Under the pieces are notes generated by a model that was not told the DNA's origin, made no database searches, and saw only the letters and a list, made by a program, of their open reading frames with translations. A DNA stretch of 64,000 nucleotides, taken from Globisporangium splendens (Eukaryota; Oomycota; Peronosporomycetes; Pythiales; Pythiaceae). Made by a program: the position numbers and the translations under genes. The stretch's first letter is position 1. Each line of letters opens with the position of its first letter. This document shows positions 12,142 to 22,631 of this stretch, piece by piece. The DNA lies in assembly GCA_006386115.1 (NCBI GenBank), contig VFIW01000017.1, forward strand, positions 330,002 to 394,001, read 5' to 3'.

Positions 12142-13129
12142 ATGCCGAAGGAAACAGACAGCGAGCATGAGCCGCAGCAGCTTCAATACAAAGTGTGACT
12201 GCGTGTCCAAGTGTGTCTGTGGTATGCGTGCTTTATCTCCTTATTGTCCTGGTTTCGCTGCATGCGTAGGTGATCATTTTAGGCGACGGCGCCGTCGGCA
12301 AGACGTCGATCGCGATGCGCCACACGGAAGACAACTTCTCCAACGTGTACAAGCAGACGATCGGCTTGGACTTCTTCTTGAACCGGTTGGCGCTTCCAGG
12401 TACACGGCAGTTATTTTGCATTGAAGTGTGCTGCACGAGTGCTTTCCACGTTCTCATTCATACTGGTGTGCAGGCGACACACAAGTGACCTTGCAGATTT
12501 GGGATATCGGTGGACAGAGCATCGGCGGCAAGATGCTCAAGAACTATATATTCGGCGCACAGGTATCTCATACAGACGATGGCATTGCATTCCGAGAAAA
12601 TACCCTGAGTTCACAAACTGGCGATGCCTGGTGAACTCTTCTTTTCTTGGGCAGGCTGTGCTGTTGGTGTACGACATCACCAACTACGAGAGTTTCCAGA
12701 ACCTCGAGGACTGGTATCGTCTGGTGCGCCGGACGTTCGACGATGACCGGATGCCGTACGTCGGTCTCGTTGGGAATAAAAGTAAGTGCCTGATCATCTC
12801 TCGATTGCAAACAGCAAGACGCTTTACCATTTTGCGTGCATATGACAGCCGACTTGGTGCATCTACGAACCGTGAAAGCCGCCAAGCACAAACAGTTTGC
12901 CGAGGAAAACGATCTGAAAAGCTTCTTCGTGTCCGCGAAGACGGGTGACCAGGTGAACGGTACGTTTCGCCAGATCGCTGCGGATCTCGCGGGCATTCTG
13001 CTTTCCAAGACCGACTTGGAGGTCGAGACGCCGATCCTCAAGACGCAGATCGTGAACCACGAGCAGAACGACCCGGACGTGAAAAGCCCCGACATCCGAA
13101 GCAGGTCTGGCAAGTGCTGTGTCCAGTGA
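12142..13129 (+). CDS. RAB28: Rab28-type small GTPase
   Basis: Small GTPase, 225 residues over five exons: 12142-12192, 12270-12399, 12474-12562, 12655-12781 and 12849-13129, all with consistent phases and GT-AG borders. G motifs seen: P-loop [10 protein letters not shown]3 WDIGGQ, G4 GNKTDL and G5 SAKTG. The switch region [17 protein letters not shown] and [15 protein letters not shown] are characteristic of Rab28 rather than other Rabs. The C-terminus ends KCCVQ, a CaaX-like prenylation motif; human Rab28 also ends in a CaaX box. Rab28 is linked to cilia/flagella transport in other eukaryotes, which would fit an oomycete with flagellated zoospores (inference). Confidence 0.93.
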
Positions 13130-13310
13130 CCCATTAGGCTGAAGCCATGGACGAGGCGATAATCCGTCGCACCTCTAATGCCGCTTGCCATCCTTTGAAA
13201 GCAAGAGTGTAGAGAGATAAGAATGCACAAACAAAAATGCAGGACTTTTATCTATCAAAGTGTTACATTGACGGATTGTGTTACCCTGGTATAAAAGCCC
13301 AACACCCATA

Positions 13311-13335
13311 CTCTCTCTCTCTCTCACTCACTCAA
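13311..13335. repeat. CT-rich microsatellite
   Basis: A run of CT dinucleotides followed by CACT units lies in the 3' flank between the Rab28 and P2 genes. Nothing else is recognised in this short intergenic stretch. Confidence 0.8.
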
Positions 13336-13423
13336 GAGAGAGAAAAGAGACACGAGAGTCAAAGCTTTAATAAGTGACTAGCAAAGGACCGCGACGTAAG
13401 CTGCTGTGGTTGACACAAACAAC

Positions 13424-13762
13424 TTAGTAGTCGGCACCTCCGCCGAACATATCCATACCGGCGCCGAGGTCAGCTTCTTCTTCTTCTTCCTTTTCTTCAA
13501 CGACGGCTTCAGCGGCACCACCGGCGGCGGCGGCACCAGCGGCGGCGGCTGGGGCGGCACCACCACCGAACTTGGCGAGCTTCTTCGAACCGGCGGCAAT
13601 GATCTTGTTCACGTCCTTGCCTTCCAATTCGGAGATGACCTTGGCCAAACGTTCAGCGTCCACTTCGACACCGACCGACGAGATGATCTTGGTGACATCA
13701 GCGGCCGATGGCGAGTCGTTTCCACCGAGGACAGCGAGGAGGTAAGCAGCAATGTAACGCAT
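13424..13762 (-). CDS. RPLP2: 60S acidic ribosomal protein P2
   Basis: Acidic stalk protein P2 of the large ribosomal subunit, which recruits elongation factors; 112 residues. The sequence starts [15 protein letters not shown], has the family core [14 protein letters not shown], an Ala/Gly hinge and an acidic lysine-glutamate run. It ends DMFGGGADY, where most eukaryotes have a GFGLFD-type tail. The ATG is directly preceded by a splice-acceptor-like GGAACAG, so a 5' UTR intron is possible. It is transcribed away from the eL22 gene, so the two ribosomal protein genes share an upstream region. Confidence 0.95.
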   Translation of the reverse strand: MRYIAAYLLAVLGGNDSPSAADVTKIISSVGVEVDAERLAKVISELEGKDVNKIIAAGSKKLAKFGGGAAPAAAAGAAAAGGAAEAVVEEKEEEEEADLGAGMDMFGGGADY

Positions 13763-14459
13763 CTGTTCCCACGCCAACAGTTCAGTTAGTAAAGCCGCTC
13801 AAACACATTGCTGCTCATACGCATGCCAGCGAGTCTGCATCTCCAAAGCGACCACTTTCAGCCAATGCGCGAGTCTGTGCGCATCTCCCAATCCAGCGAT
13901 TCCTGCGCAACACTGCCATGTTGCCGCATTGTTGCGCTTGTTTGACGCGTTCCACAGACTCTCACATTGGCTACATGTCGTTATGGAGGATTGCTCCGCA
14001 TATCGCCATTGGTGAAAAGTTGCAGCCACTATGGAGTGACGCCCTCTTCGCCACAGCAGAACCGCATGGACACAGACAGAGACAGACACACAAAGCGCGC
14101 GTGGAAGCGTACCTTGAATCAATTTAAGGTGTCTTTGGGTTTACCAGATACAAGATGGGGAAGCAGCGAGCGTGCTGTGCTCTCGTTGGCGCTCCCCATT
14201 TGAGTTTCCAGGAGAACCAACCAACCGGTTTTCTCTCTCTACAAGAACCGTCCATCCTGTACAAGAGCAGTGCTTTGGTTTTCAGCCAATCAGAAACGAT
14301 CTGGTCCCGAACACAGCGATTGGGGTCCCTTGTTTGACTGGCTGGCGCGTGTCGTCCAATGGTTTTGTGTATTGGTCGCTGTGGCGCGAGCACATGAGGG
14401 TCGAGCAGCTCAATTGCTCATTTTGCTGCCTCGCACAACCGTAGTAAACGCTCAGAACA
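13763..14459. promoter_or_regulatory. Divergent promoter region between P2 and eL22 ribosomal protein genes
   Basis: About 700 bases without a convincing coding frame, between the starts of two ribosomal protein genes transcribed in opposite directions. Shared regulation is an inference from arrangement. Possible 5' UTR introns on either side would lie here. Confidence 0.5.
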
Positions 14460-15355
14460 ATGGCTCCAGTCGCTGCTGTAAGTGGTTGAGTCCGCTCTCT
14501 CTGTGGAATGCGCCCGTCGATCCAGCTGTCTACGTGATCCCGACCAGGTCTGTCCCTTTTGAAAAGCAAAATGAGACATTATGAGTTGCCAAGCTGTAGA
14601 GGTGTCTTCTCTACCCGGGCAAGCAGAGTTTACTTCTCTGTGGATGTCTTTCCGAGTTCTTTGCAGCTGCAAGGGTGTGCATTGGACTTGGAGGGGCATC
14701 ACGCATAAGAGTAAAAAGGGATGGCCTTGTTTTCTTTTGGAATTCCACCAACTCGAAACAGAGCCACCTTCTCTGTTTTTGCAGTCGTCCGGGTAAAGAG
14801 CGAGTGAGAGAGACTCGACGCATATTCAATGCAATGCAGACACCTTTGCAGCGGCAGCAGCGTCATGGCGTTGAGTTTTCGTCTTCAGCGAGGGGGCGCA
14901 TCTTGGATGTGGATTGCCGATGGTTGGATTGGTGGTTGATCAAAATCTGTTTTGTGAAAGCCCCAATGCTAATCTCTTCGTGCCAACAGACCAAGGGAAA
15001 GAAGGTCGGAAAGAAGCAGGTGCTCAAGTTCACCATTGACTGCACCATCCCAGTCGATGACCGTGTGCTTGACCCTGCCTCGTTCGAGAAGTTCTTGCAC
15101 GACCGCATCAAGGTCGGTGGCAAGACCGGTGTGCTCGGTGACGCCGTCAAGATCTCCCGCGAGAAGAACAAGCTCCACGTGGCGGCCGTCGCTCCATTCT
15201 CGAAGCGTTACCTCAAGTACTTGACCAAGAAGTACTTGAAGAAGCAGCAATTGCGTGACTACCTCCACGTCATTGCTTCGGACAAGCAGACCTACGAACT
15301 TCGTTACTTCAACATCCACGATGGTGGTAACGATGCCGATGATGATGAGGAATAA
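14460..15355 (+). CDS. RPL22: 60S ribosomal protein L22 (eL22)
   Basis: eL22, 127 residues in two exons: 14460-14477 (MAPVAA) and 14990-15355. The second exon starts [14 protein letters not shown] and carries the conserved core [27 protein letters not shown] and YELRYFNI, ending in the typical acidic tail (DADDDEE). The 512-base intron is long for this window. Its length invites a regulatory element or embedded RNA, but I recognise none. Confidence 0.96.
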
Positions 15356-15875
15356 GCGTCTTCAGCTCCTCCCAGTGTAGCACAAAACTAAACTATAGGA
15401 CCTGAAGAGATTGTAGCTAATCTTCTCAATCAACAATGACGAAAGCATTCATTGCTTTGGCAGCAAGGCAAGCAGCTCAAAACAAAAACGCAAGTGTTCT
15501 TCACACGGATTGTAATTTATTCACCTTTTTTTTCATTGCTGTTTCGACCTTTCCTGCACGCTGAGTGCTACCTGACTATTTACCATTACAAAACAACGGA
15601 GTTTGGGTTTGTAGATGCATCCATACACATGGGGCGCCATCAAATTATCTGCGATATGAGCTGCGGTACGAGTTGCGAAACTGTGACGGCTCCTTGCACT
15701 GCGCCTACACAATGGATGCATGTTGGGAAAGGAGGAGAAGAAAGAAAACACTATCAGCTCATTTCATGTACGTGCATCCATCTGACGTATTAATTCTGTA
15801 GTAGCTTTGCTTCATTCGCTCGCCCACTCGCATACGAATCCTACCCAAACGGCAATCCACAAAAACACAAGTTAT
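15356..15875. other. Intergenic region between convergent eL22 and PDK1 genes
   Basis: About 520 bases of AT-richer sequence holding the 3' ends and terminators of two convergent genes. No convincing gene is seen. Confidence 0.6.
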
Positions 15876-18306
15876 CTACATGGCACGCACCAAGGCAGCA
15901 TTGATCGCGTCGATCCATTTCTTCGACCCATTGACGAGATCGTTGAGATGATACACTCGATTGGGCTACGACAAGCGAGGTTTACACAACGAGGCGTTCA
16001 CAGAAAACAACAACATTAGTCATGGTCACTATCAGTTGCAGCAAGAACATCACCGCGATTTCGTTCGTGAAACTTGCGACGCGAAAAAAAAGAAGCACTT
16101 ACCGTCACGACATCGAACGCCGTTGCGCTCTTGGATTGCACGTAGAGATTATCCGACCACGGAATTTCTCCTGCACATTGATTGCCCCAAAGCACAAATA
16201 CATCAGGATACTTTCCGAAAAGCCAAACGACACAAGAAGAAATCGACAACTGACCTTTTTGCTTCATTCGAATAGCGTCGATGTAAATCAATCGTGGCTT
16301 CGAAGTGAGGATCAACTACAAATTCCGCATCATAAACAAAACATATTCAGCACGCGTAATCATCATCTGGTTTGGCGTCATGCCCAGATCGCTGTCTCCA
16401 ACGACGTACCTGTCTTTTCTTGGAAAAGAGACCCTTGCGCTTGCTGATGAGTCCACCCATTTTGATCAATTCGTCGTCAAGCAGGAATCGGTTCCTGTCG
16501 CAAAGATTACAACCGTACACAACCATACAAGATCAATCGCCACATGCTACTTCCCATCCCGCACGACTAGACGACAACGAGGCTACACACCATAATGAGC
16601 TTGTCCGAGTGATCGGAGGTGGCGGTGGGATCGACGCTTTCTGTCGCGCAACCTCCAACACATTCACAGGTGAGCCCGGGCGTTCTCTACGAAAAGCAAG
16701 CACACACGCACAGCAAACGCACAAACAAATCAGTCCCATGGAAGCAAAAAGCCATTGATAATCACATCATTAAACAACAGCGGCGAGGTTCGTACTGTTC
16801 CATTGGTTCGAATGCTAAGCCCGAAGACACTTGCAATTCGGTCGCAACACCAGCAAACAACCAATCCTCCGTTGCGCCATCCTGTACATTGTGAGTTTGT
16901 GATTTATCATGAGACGACTTGCCATGGGAAAGGTCAAGGTCAGCCCAGTCGGCTCTTACATTGTCTGTTGGCGGCAAGCGACCAACTTGGGGCACGTATG
17001 GCGGTTGGGTCGAGCCGAGATTGGCCCAATCGACGCCATCAAAAAATGGGTGCGATTTCAACGCGCTGTACCCATTCCCTTCTTCGTCCGTGCCTGCACC
17101 TAGTCGTTCCTTCGGCTCTTGAAGCAAGATCTTATCGATCAAATCGCGCGCGACATCGGGGAACCCTGGTGGGTACGCGAAATCTTCCGCCGGGTGGTTC
17201 AGGATCTGCTGAAACGTGAGGTATTCATTCTCCGCTCGGAACATTGGTCGGCCAACCAGCATCTGGAAGACCATGCAAGCAACGGCCCAAATGTCACAGC
17301 CGCGAGACGCTTCCTGGTCGCGCAGCACTTCCGGCGAGACAAATTCAGCGGTACCACAAAACGTGTTGTGCCGGCTTTCTTCAGTTTCGTCCTTTGCGGT
17401 ACCAAAATCGGTGATCTTCAGGTGACCATCCTCGCTGTGAAACAAATAGGAAGAAAAATGCGTCAGCAAAAACGTTGCAAATCGGACGCATTTAAAACCG
17501 AGGTGCGGCTCTTACCTCAGCAAGATGTTTTCAGGCTTCAAATCGCGATGAATGACAGCCTGTTCACAGTCGACAGTTCAATAATTGTCAGATCGCTGTC
17601 ATGCATGCCAAAGATTGCCGACATAATTTTCTCGCAACAATGAAACACGTACGTTGTTGTGCAAATACTCCAACGCGACGACAACTTCCGCGATGTAAAA
17701 CCTCGTGAGCTCCAACGAGCAAGCCTTATCCTTGATGCCTACAGCCGCTTGCTCTTTTTGGTGTTTCCTGTGCATTATTTACAACAGCAAATGAGTGCTA
17801 TTTGCAGCTTTTGAGCAACAAGGAAATGCAAGTAATAGGCAACGTACGTGATGACATCAAGCAGCTCGCCACCGCGGCACAACTCCATCACCATGTACAG
17901 ATAGTTGTTGTCCTGGAAGGTGAAGAAGAGCTTCACAATGCGGTCGTGCGAGACTTTGGAAAACACTTTGCGCTCCATCATGACGAACTTCACTTTCTTC
18001 TCCTTTCGAATAAAGCGTTTCTCCATAATCTTCACCGCATACTCCACTCCAGTATCCTTCATGCGAGCATGCACGACCTACCAAAATCAAGAAGAAATGA
18101 AAGCATTAGCTGACATGAGATTGATGCAGCTGCTGCATTCTGAATGAAGCAGCCGTTCAGGTGCAGTATTTTTACACTGCAATATCCATCCCACTCACTC
18201 TCGCATACGCTCCTTCTCCAAGCGTCGTGCCGAACATGAAATCCGCAGGTGACGGCTTCTTACTATTGCGTCCAGAGGACGAGCCTTCCAGCGAGCCTAT
18301 CATCAT
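15876..18306 (-). CDS. PDPK1: PDK1-type AGC protein kinase with C-terminal PH domain
   Basis: 3-phosphoinositide-dependent protein kinase 1 phosphorylates activation loops of AGC kinases at the membrane. Ten deduced exons (minus): 18306-18199, 18077-17848, 17767-17653, 17559-17516, 17434-16796, 16686-16591, 16494-16410, 16315-16255, 16170-16103 and 15965-15876; all phases agree, giving 511 residues. Kinase motifs: glycine loop TLGEGAYARV, lysine YAVKIMEKR, HRDLKPENILL, DFGTAK, activation loop TFCGTAEFVSPE. The PH domain is encoded downstream in small exons: MGGLISKRKGLFSKKRQ, LILTSKPRLIYID, GEIPWSDNLYVQ, then PNRVYHLNDLVNG, closely following the animal PDK1 PH pattern. An in-frame stop directly before the start ATG supports the start. 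The kinase exon also runs on to a false end reading CCLMM if the intron is missed. Confidence 0.93.
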
Positions 18307-19162
18307 TTACAGGTGTCAATACGTTAGTCCTATCATTTCCCGCCCACCTTCATCACAACGTCACTTCCGCAGTCCACAAAGGAATAGGAAACAGGGTATA
18401 GGCGGCCGCTATCTCCTTTAAATGCGCGTTGACGATGCCGAGAGAGAGGTAAATCACCCTAGTGCCTCCCTTCCCCCGCAGTGAACACAACCAACCCACC
18501 TCACCCCTTCTTCCCATCCTGCATGTGCAAACAACTACACGACGACAAGAACGCACCTGGTGGTGTCGGGACGACCTCCATGGTGGCGACCGCTTCTCCT
18601 TCTTCGTCTCACACACGCGGGGTCGTTCGCAGTCGAGTCGCTGCTGGGAAACAGCGGGGCGTCGCGCGCTTCCTCCCTCGCTTCCTGGCTTCTTTACCAG
18701 CCGCGGATTCTACCCAGTGCTTCAAACAGCAACACACAGTGTTTGTTGTCGGTGCACGCGATGGTTGCCCGAATAGTGGCCTCTCTTCCTCCTCCCTCAC
18801 TTTCCTTCCCCCTGAGGTTTTTTGTTGGAAAAACCTCAGGCACCTGCCCTGGTTTTGCCCAAAAGCCAGACGAGAACCCATTTTTTGTTTCGAGATCTCA
18901 ATTAGAGAGTGCTGGTATGTGGGTGCGCAGAGGAACCCGTCATATGACATACATTGCAGACAGAGACAAAGTATGTATTATCAGAAGTTGCCACATTGTC
19001 CAAGAGGGGTTGCATTTGAGTTTTTCGAAGTAATGCATGCTTGTGAGGAGGAGAAGCATCGTATAAGGCAGGAAGTATCTGCGTGAGGAGGGAAGGGTGG
19101 CGGGTTGAAGAACCGCAAACGGCTCTGTCGCCCGAATCCAAGCGAGCTTATCGACGACGGCG
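18307..19162. promoter_or_regulatory. Divergent intergenic region between PDK1 and crotonase-fold gene
   Basis: About 850 bases between two divergent starts. It is rich in pyrimidine tracts (TCCCTTCCCC, CCTCCTCCCTCACTTTCC). Overlapping short frames occur but none resembles a protein. Promoters and 5' leaders of both genes are expected here. Confidence 0.5.
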
Positions 19163-20603
19163 ATGCGCAAGAGCTTTATTATGGTCCCCATGCTGGCGCG
19201 TTCGCGATGCGGACTGCAACGCGCTCCGAGCCACCAGCGCTTCTTCATTGGAGGCGCGCGCGCCAAGAGCGACCTCGTGACGCTCGAGAAGCATGGACGC
19301 GTCGGGATCCTGCGCTTGAACGATCCGAAGCGCCTGAACCCAATGACCGCTGCGATGGGCAATGCTCTGCAAGGTTGGTATTTTTTTCAGAGATCCTATC
19401 TCGGCGGCTGTACGAGCGGCGCTTGCAGATTTGCGATGCGGTGCAATGATAATAGTGATATTGGGTTTGCCTCTTCTGCATGTGTGCGCTTTGTGTCTTG
19501 GTGGTGCTTGCTGAGCAGAAAAAGTAGCCGAGATTAATTCCCGCGCCGATGAATTTGGCGCCGTTGTGCTGACTGGTGAAGGTGAGTTATGGCTGTGCAA
19601 TTCGGCTGCAATGTTATCTCCCTTCAGTGTTTGACACTGCCATGACGATATATCCATCAGGCCGAGCTTTCTCTGCGGGTGGCGACATGAAGTTCCTTCA
19701 AGAGCGAATCACGGATACCCCTTCGCGCAACAGGTGGGGATGTGGATTGCTGCTTGTACGCAACGCCTTCATATGCTTGAAACTAACGCGCGATTTTGTG
19801 TGACTGCGAACAGCGTGCTGATGCAAAAGTTCTACTCACGCTACATGTCCTTGCGAACGCTTCAAGTGCCTCTTGTTGCTGCAATCAATGGTCCAGCAAT
19901 TGGCGCGGGTTTGTGCATCTCCTTGTTTGCCGATGTCCGCGTTGCTGCAAAGGATGCCAAGATGGGGTTTACATTCGTCAATTTGGGGCTTCATCCGGTG
20001 AGTTTGCTTTTCTTTGTCCAATTATGAATATCGAATTTGGCTGATTGAATCGACTCATCGTGGTGTGGCTCTGCAGGGAATGGCGAGCTCGCATTTCCTT
20101 CCTTTGATTGTCGGGACTGAGACTGCCAACTATTTGATGCTAACTGGAAAGGTAACTGTATGCACGCCTCGTGCATCACCAACAGATGCAGCTCTTATTC
20201 GACTCCTTGTTTACTTCTCGATAGGTCATCGATGGAACTGAAGCGGAGCGTCTTCGTCTCGTTTTCAAGGCAGTCGACAAGGTAGGTGAATTCGTTATTC
20301 TGCTCGATGGTTTGGTTTTCTAAGGCATGTGCTGCAATGCTGGCGTTTGTCTTTATTTATCAGGAAAATGTCGTAGAAGAAGCCGTTTCGATCGCGGAAG
20401 AAATGGCCACGACGTCGTCGACTGCGACGCGTGCCGTGCTCCGCACGCTTCGTTCCAAGCAGGATGTCGGTCTCGCCGCAGCTCTTCTCCGCGAGTCGGA
20501 CTCGCAAGCGCAGTCGTTCGCCTCCAAGGACTACGCTGAAGGTCTCAAAGCCATCGTCGAGAAGCGCGATCCGAATTTCGCGGATTTTGAACACTACGAG
20601 TAG
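19163..20603 (+). CDS. Enoyl-CoA hydratase/isomerase (crotonase) family protein, probably mitochondrial
   Basis: Crotonase-fold protein, 300 residues in seven exons: 19163-19373, 19519-19581, 19661-19733, 19814-19997, 20077-20151, 20225-20281 and 20364-20603, with agreeing phases. The N-terminus (MRKSFIMVPMLARSRCGLQR) is basic and Ser/Arg-rich, compatible with a mitochondrial presequence. Family landmarks: GRVGILRLNDPKRLN, oxyanion-hole segment GRAFSAGGDMKFL, and AAINGPAIGAGLCISLFADVRVA followed by FVNLGLHPGMASSHFL. By hand alignment to rat mitochondrial enoyl-CoA hydratase, the positions of both catalytic glutamates hold other residues, so a hydratase reaction is doubtful. A different crotonase activity (isomerase, thioesterase-like) is possible. 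Confidence 0.9.
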
Positions 20604-20732
20604 AGAAAAAGTCAAGTTCAACACGTTTCAGTCAACTTCAACCAGACAACAATAGGTCGGTTATGACAACGACGTCCTCCCTGTCCTTTTGTTATAAGTC
20701 ATATTTCTGTCGATACCTCTTTATCTCGGGTG

Positions 20733-20777
20733 TCCGTTAAGTTCTCCCACACGACTTGAAGCACAGTGTGCACTTAA
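20733..20777. repeat. 45-base imperfect palindrome (hairpin), type 1
   Basis: The first bases CGTTAAGT are the exact reverse complement of the last bases ACTTAACG, with TCTCCCACA just inside the left arm. It lies in the intergenic region 20604-21007. A second 45-base palindrome with the same internal TCCCACA lies at 24698-24742. Confidence 0.55.
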
Positions 20778-20947
20778 CGTCGGTTTGTTTGACAAAATTC
20801 CTGTGGTCGGTTTACTTCTCGTTTTGATTGAGCAAACAGAACTACTCACTTTAGTGGCACTTCAGTGCCATGGCACTCCTTTTGTATCGGTTAAACAACA
20901 ACTGAGCCGGTGACAAGAACAAGAACAAAGGCGTCACTCGCCAATCT

Positions 20948-20973
20948 CACACACACACACACACGCACACACG
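20948..20973. repeat. CA-dinucleotide microsatellite
   Basis: A CA repeat with one CG interruption lies about 35-60 bases upstream of the mitochondrial carrier start codon, probably in its 5' leader or promoter. Confidence 0.8.
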
Positions 20974-21007
20974 CATCAGGTCGACGCACGCACTCGCATC
21001 CTCAGCC

Positions 21008-22382
21008 ATGGCCACCCAGACCCGCTCCGTTGCACCGCCTATTACGGTGGCCAAGCGCGGCTTCGCGATGGACTTCTTCCTCGCGGGCATCGCCACCAGC
21101 GGCGCGTGCGTCGTGTCGAACCCCATGGAGGTCGTCAAGACGCGCATGCAGCTGCAGGGCGAGCTCGCCAAGACCGCCGTCGCTGGCAACGCCGTCCCGA
21201 CCGTGCGCTACCGCAATTTTGCGCACGGGTTCTTCACGATTTGCCGCACGGAAGGACTCGTGGGTATCCAGCGAGGGTTGTTGCCAGGAATGGGGTACCA
21301 GGTACGCTTCTTACGCTTGGAGTGTGCGTGCGGTATAGGAGTGCTGATGTTTGCTTCAAACAAAATTTGCATGTGATGTATATGTAGACGTTCTTGAATG
21401 CGCCGCGACTGGGGCTGTTTGAGCCAATTCAAAAGCTCTATGGCGCCACGGATCCGACGCACTTCTCCTTCCCGATCCGCAACCTCGCTGCTGCGGCGAC
21501 TTCAGGTTGGTGCTTTTCGCGCGTATCTTGCTTCGGGCTTTCCGTATTTGTTGACTCTAATGCGGTGCAATTGTTTTCTTTCTGTAGGTCTGATTGGTGC
21601 GTGTGTTGGCAGTCCGTTTTTCCTCGTGAAGGCGCGTATTCAGGCCGCGAGCTCGGCCGCAACGATCAACGCTCAATACGCTTACACTGGCATGGTAAGG
21701 AGCACACTTGGACTATTTTTTTCATTTTTATGAAATCGTCAAAGCTCACGGTCTTTTGCATGGAAAATGCGATAGGTGGACGGTTTTCAACAGATTTTAC
21801 GAACTGAAGGTCCGCGAGGTCTCTACCGAGGCATGTCGGGTGCTATTCCCCGAGTATCCGTAAGTGCAGAAGAAGAACTATATCATTGTGTTGCTTTTAA
21901 TACTCGATACCTGACGCGTTTGATGCCATCTGTAGATTGGTTCTGGTACACAACTGGCCACCTACACGCAAGCCAAGACGTTGGTGATGGCTGCAGGCAT
22001 TGAAGACGGCTTCCAAGTTCAACTCGGATGTGAGTGTGCTGCTACTCGCTATATTCGTCTTTCATTGCCGCCGCTGTGTGCTGACATCCTGCTTGTATTC
22101 TTTATGTGTGCAGCGAGTATTGTGAGTGGATTGGTAGTGACGACGGCGATGAACCCGTTTGATGTCGTCTCGACGCGTCTGTACAGCCAGAAAGTGGTCA
22201 ACGGCAAGGGTGAGCTCTACGATGGCGTCTTCGACTGCCTCGCCAAGACGTGGCGTGCCGAGGGCATCCGCGGCTTTTACAAGGGCTGGACGGCGCATTA
22301 CTTCCGTCTCGGGCCGCATACGGTGTGCACGTTTGTGTTTTGGGAGCAAGCGAAGCGATTCGCCGCGAATCATGGCTATTAA
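21008..22382 (+). CDS. Mitochondrial solute carrier, SLC25A34/35 (OAC1-like) group
   Basis: Inner-membrane carrier of 321 residues in six exons: 21008-21301, 21388-21505, 21588-21694, 21776-21859, 21936-22029 and 22114-22382, phases consistent. The three carrier signatures are visible: NPMEVVKTRMQLQGE, SPFFLVKARIQAA and NPFDVVSTRLYSQK. The second lacks the acidic residue and the third has Ser for Lys. This particular set of deviations matches the SLC25A34/35 and yeast oxaloacetate carrier OAC1 group. GFYKGWTAHYFRLGPHT is also typical of it. Transported substrate is therefore likely a carboxylate, but this is inferred from the subgroup. Confidence 0.92.
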
Positions 22383-22631
22383 GTAGACTATTACCATAGA
22401 GAACAAGCAGAGTGCATGCATCGCATCCAGCAACCGCAAAATGGCTCCTCGAATCTCCATAAAGCAGGTCAAAAAAAGAAAACGTGCACAAATCCGCCGG
22501 ATATGCATGGTATATATTCACACCGCATTTGATCTCTTAAACGCTTGCCACCAGTGTGCTGCTACTTACGTTTCACAAAAGAAACACGGACAAATGCAAC
22601 TCCAGTCGTGCATTTACCTACCTCTCCTCAC

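Noticed and set aside
16762..16779. PDK1 appearing to end in CCLMM, a CaaX-like prenylation box replacing a PH domain
   Set aside because: The reading frame runs into an intron there. A GTACG donor at 16795 leads in phase to six-plus downstream exon segments that encode a complete PH domain (KGLFSKKRQ, LILTSKPRLIYID, GEIPWSDNL, RVYHLNDL).
16801..16815. GGTTCGAAT resembling a tRNA T-loop
   Set aside because: It lies within the PDK1 coding sequence, and no cloverleaf arms can be formed around it.
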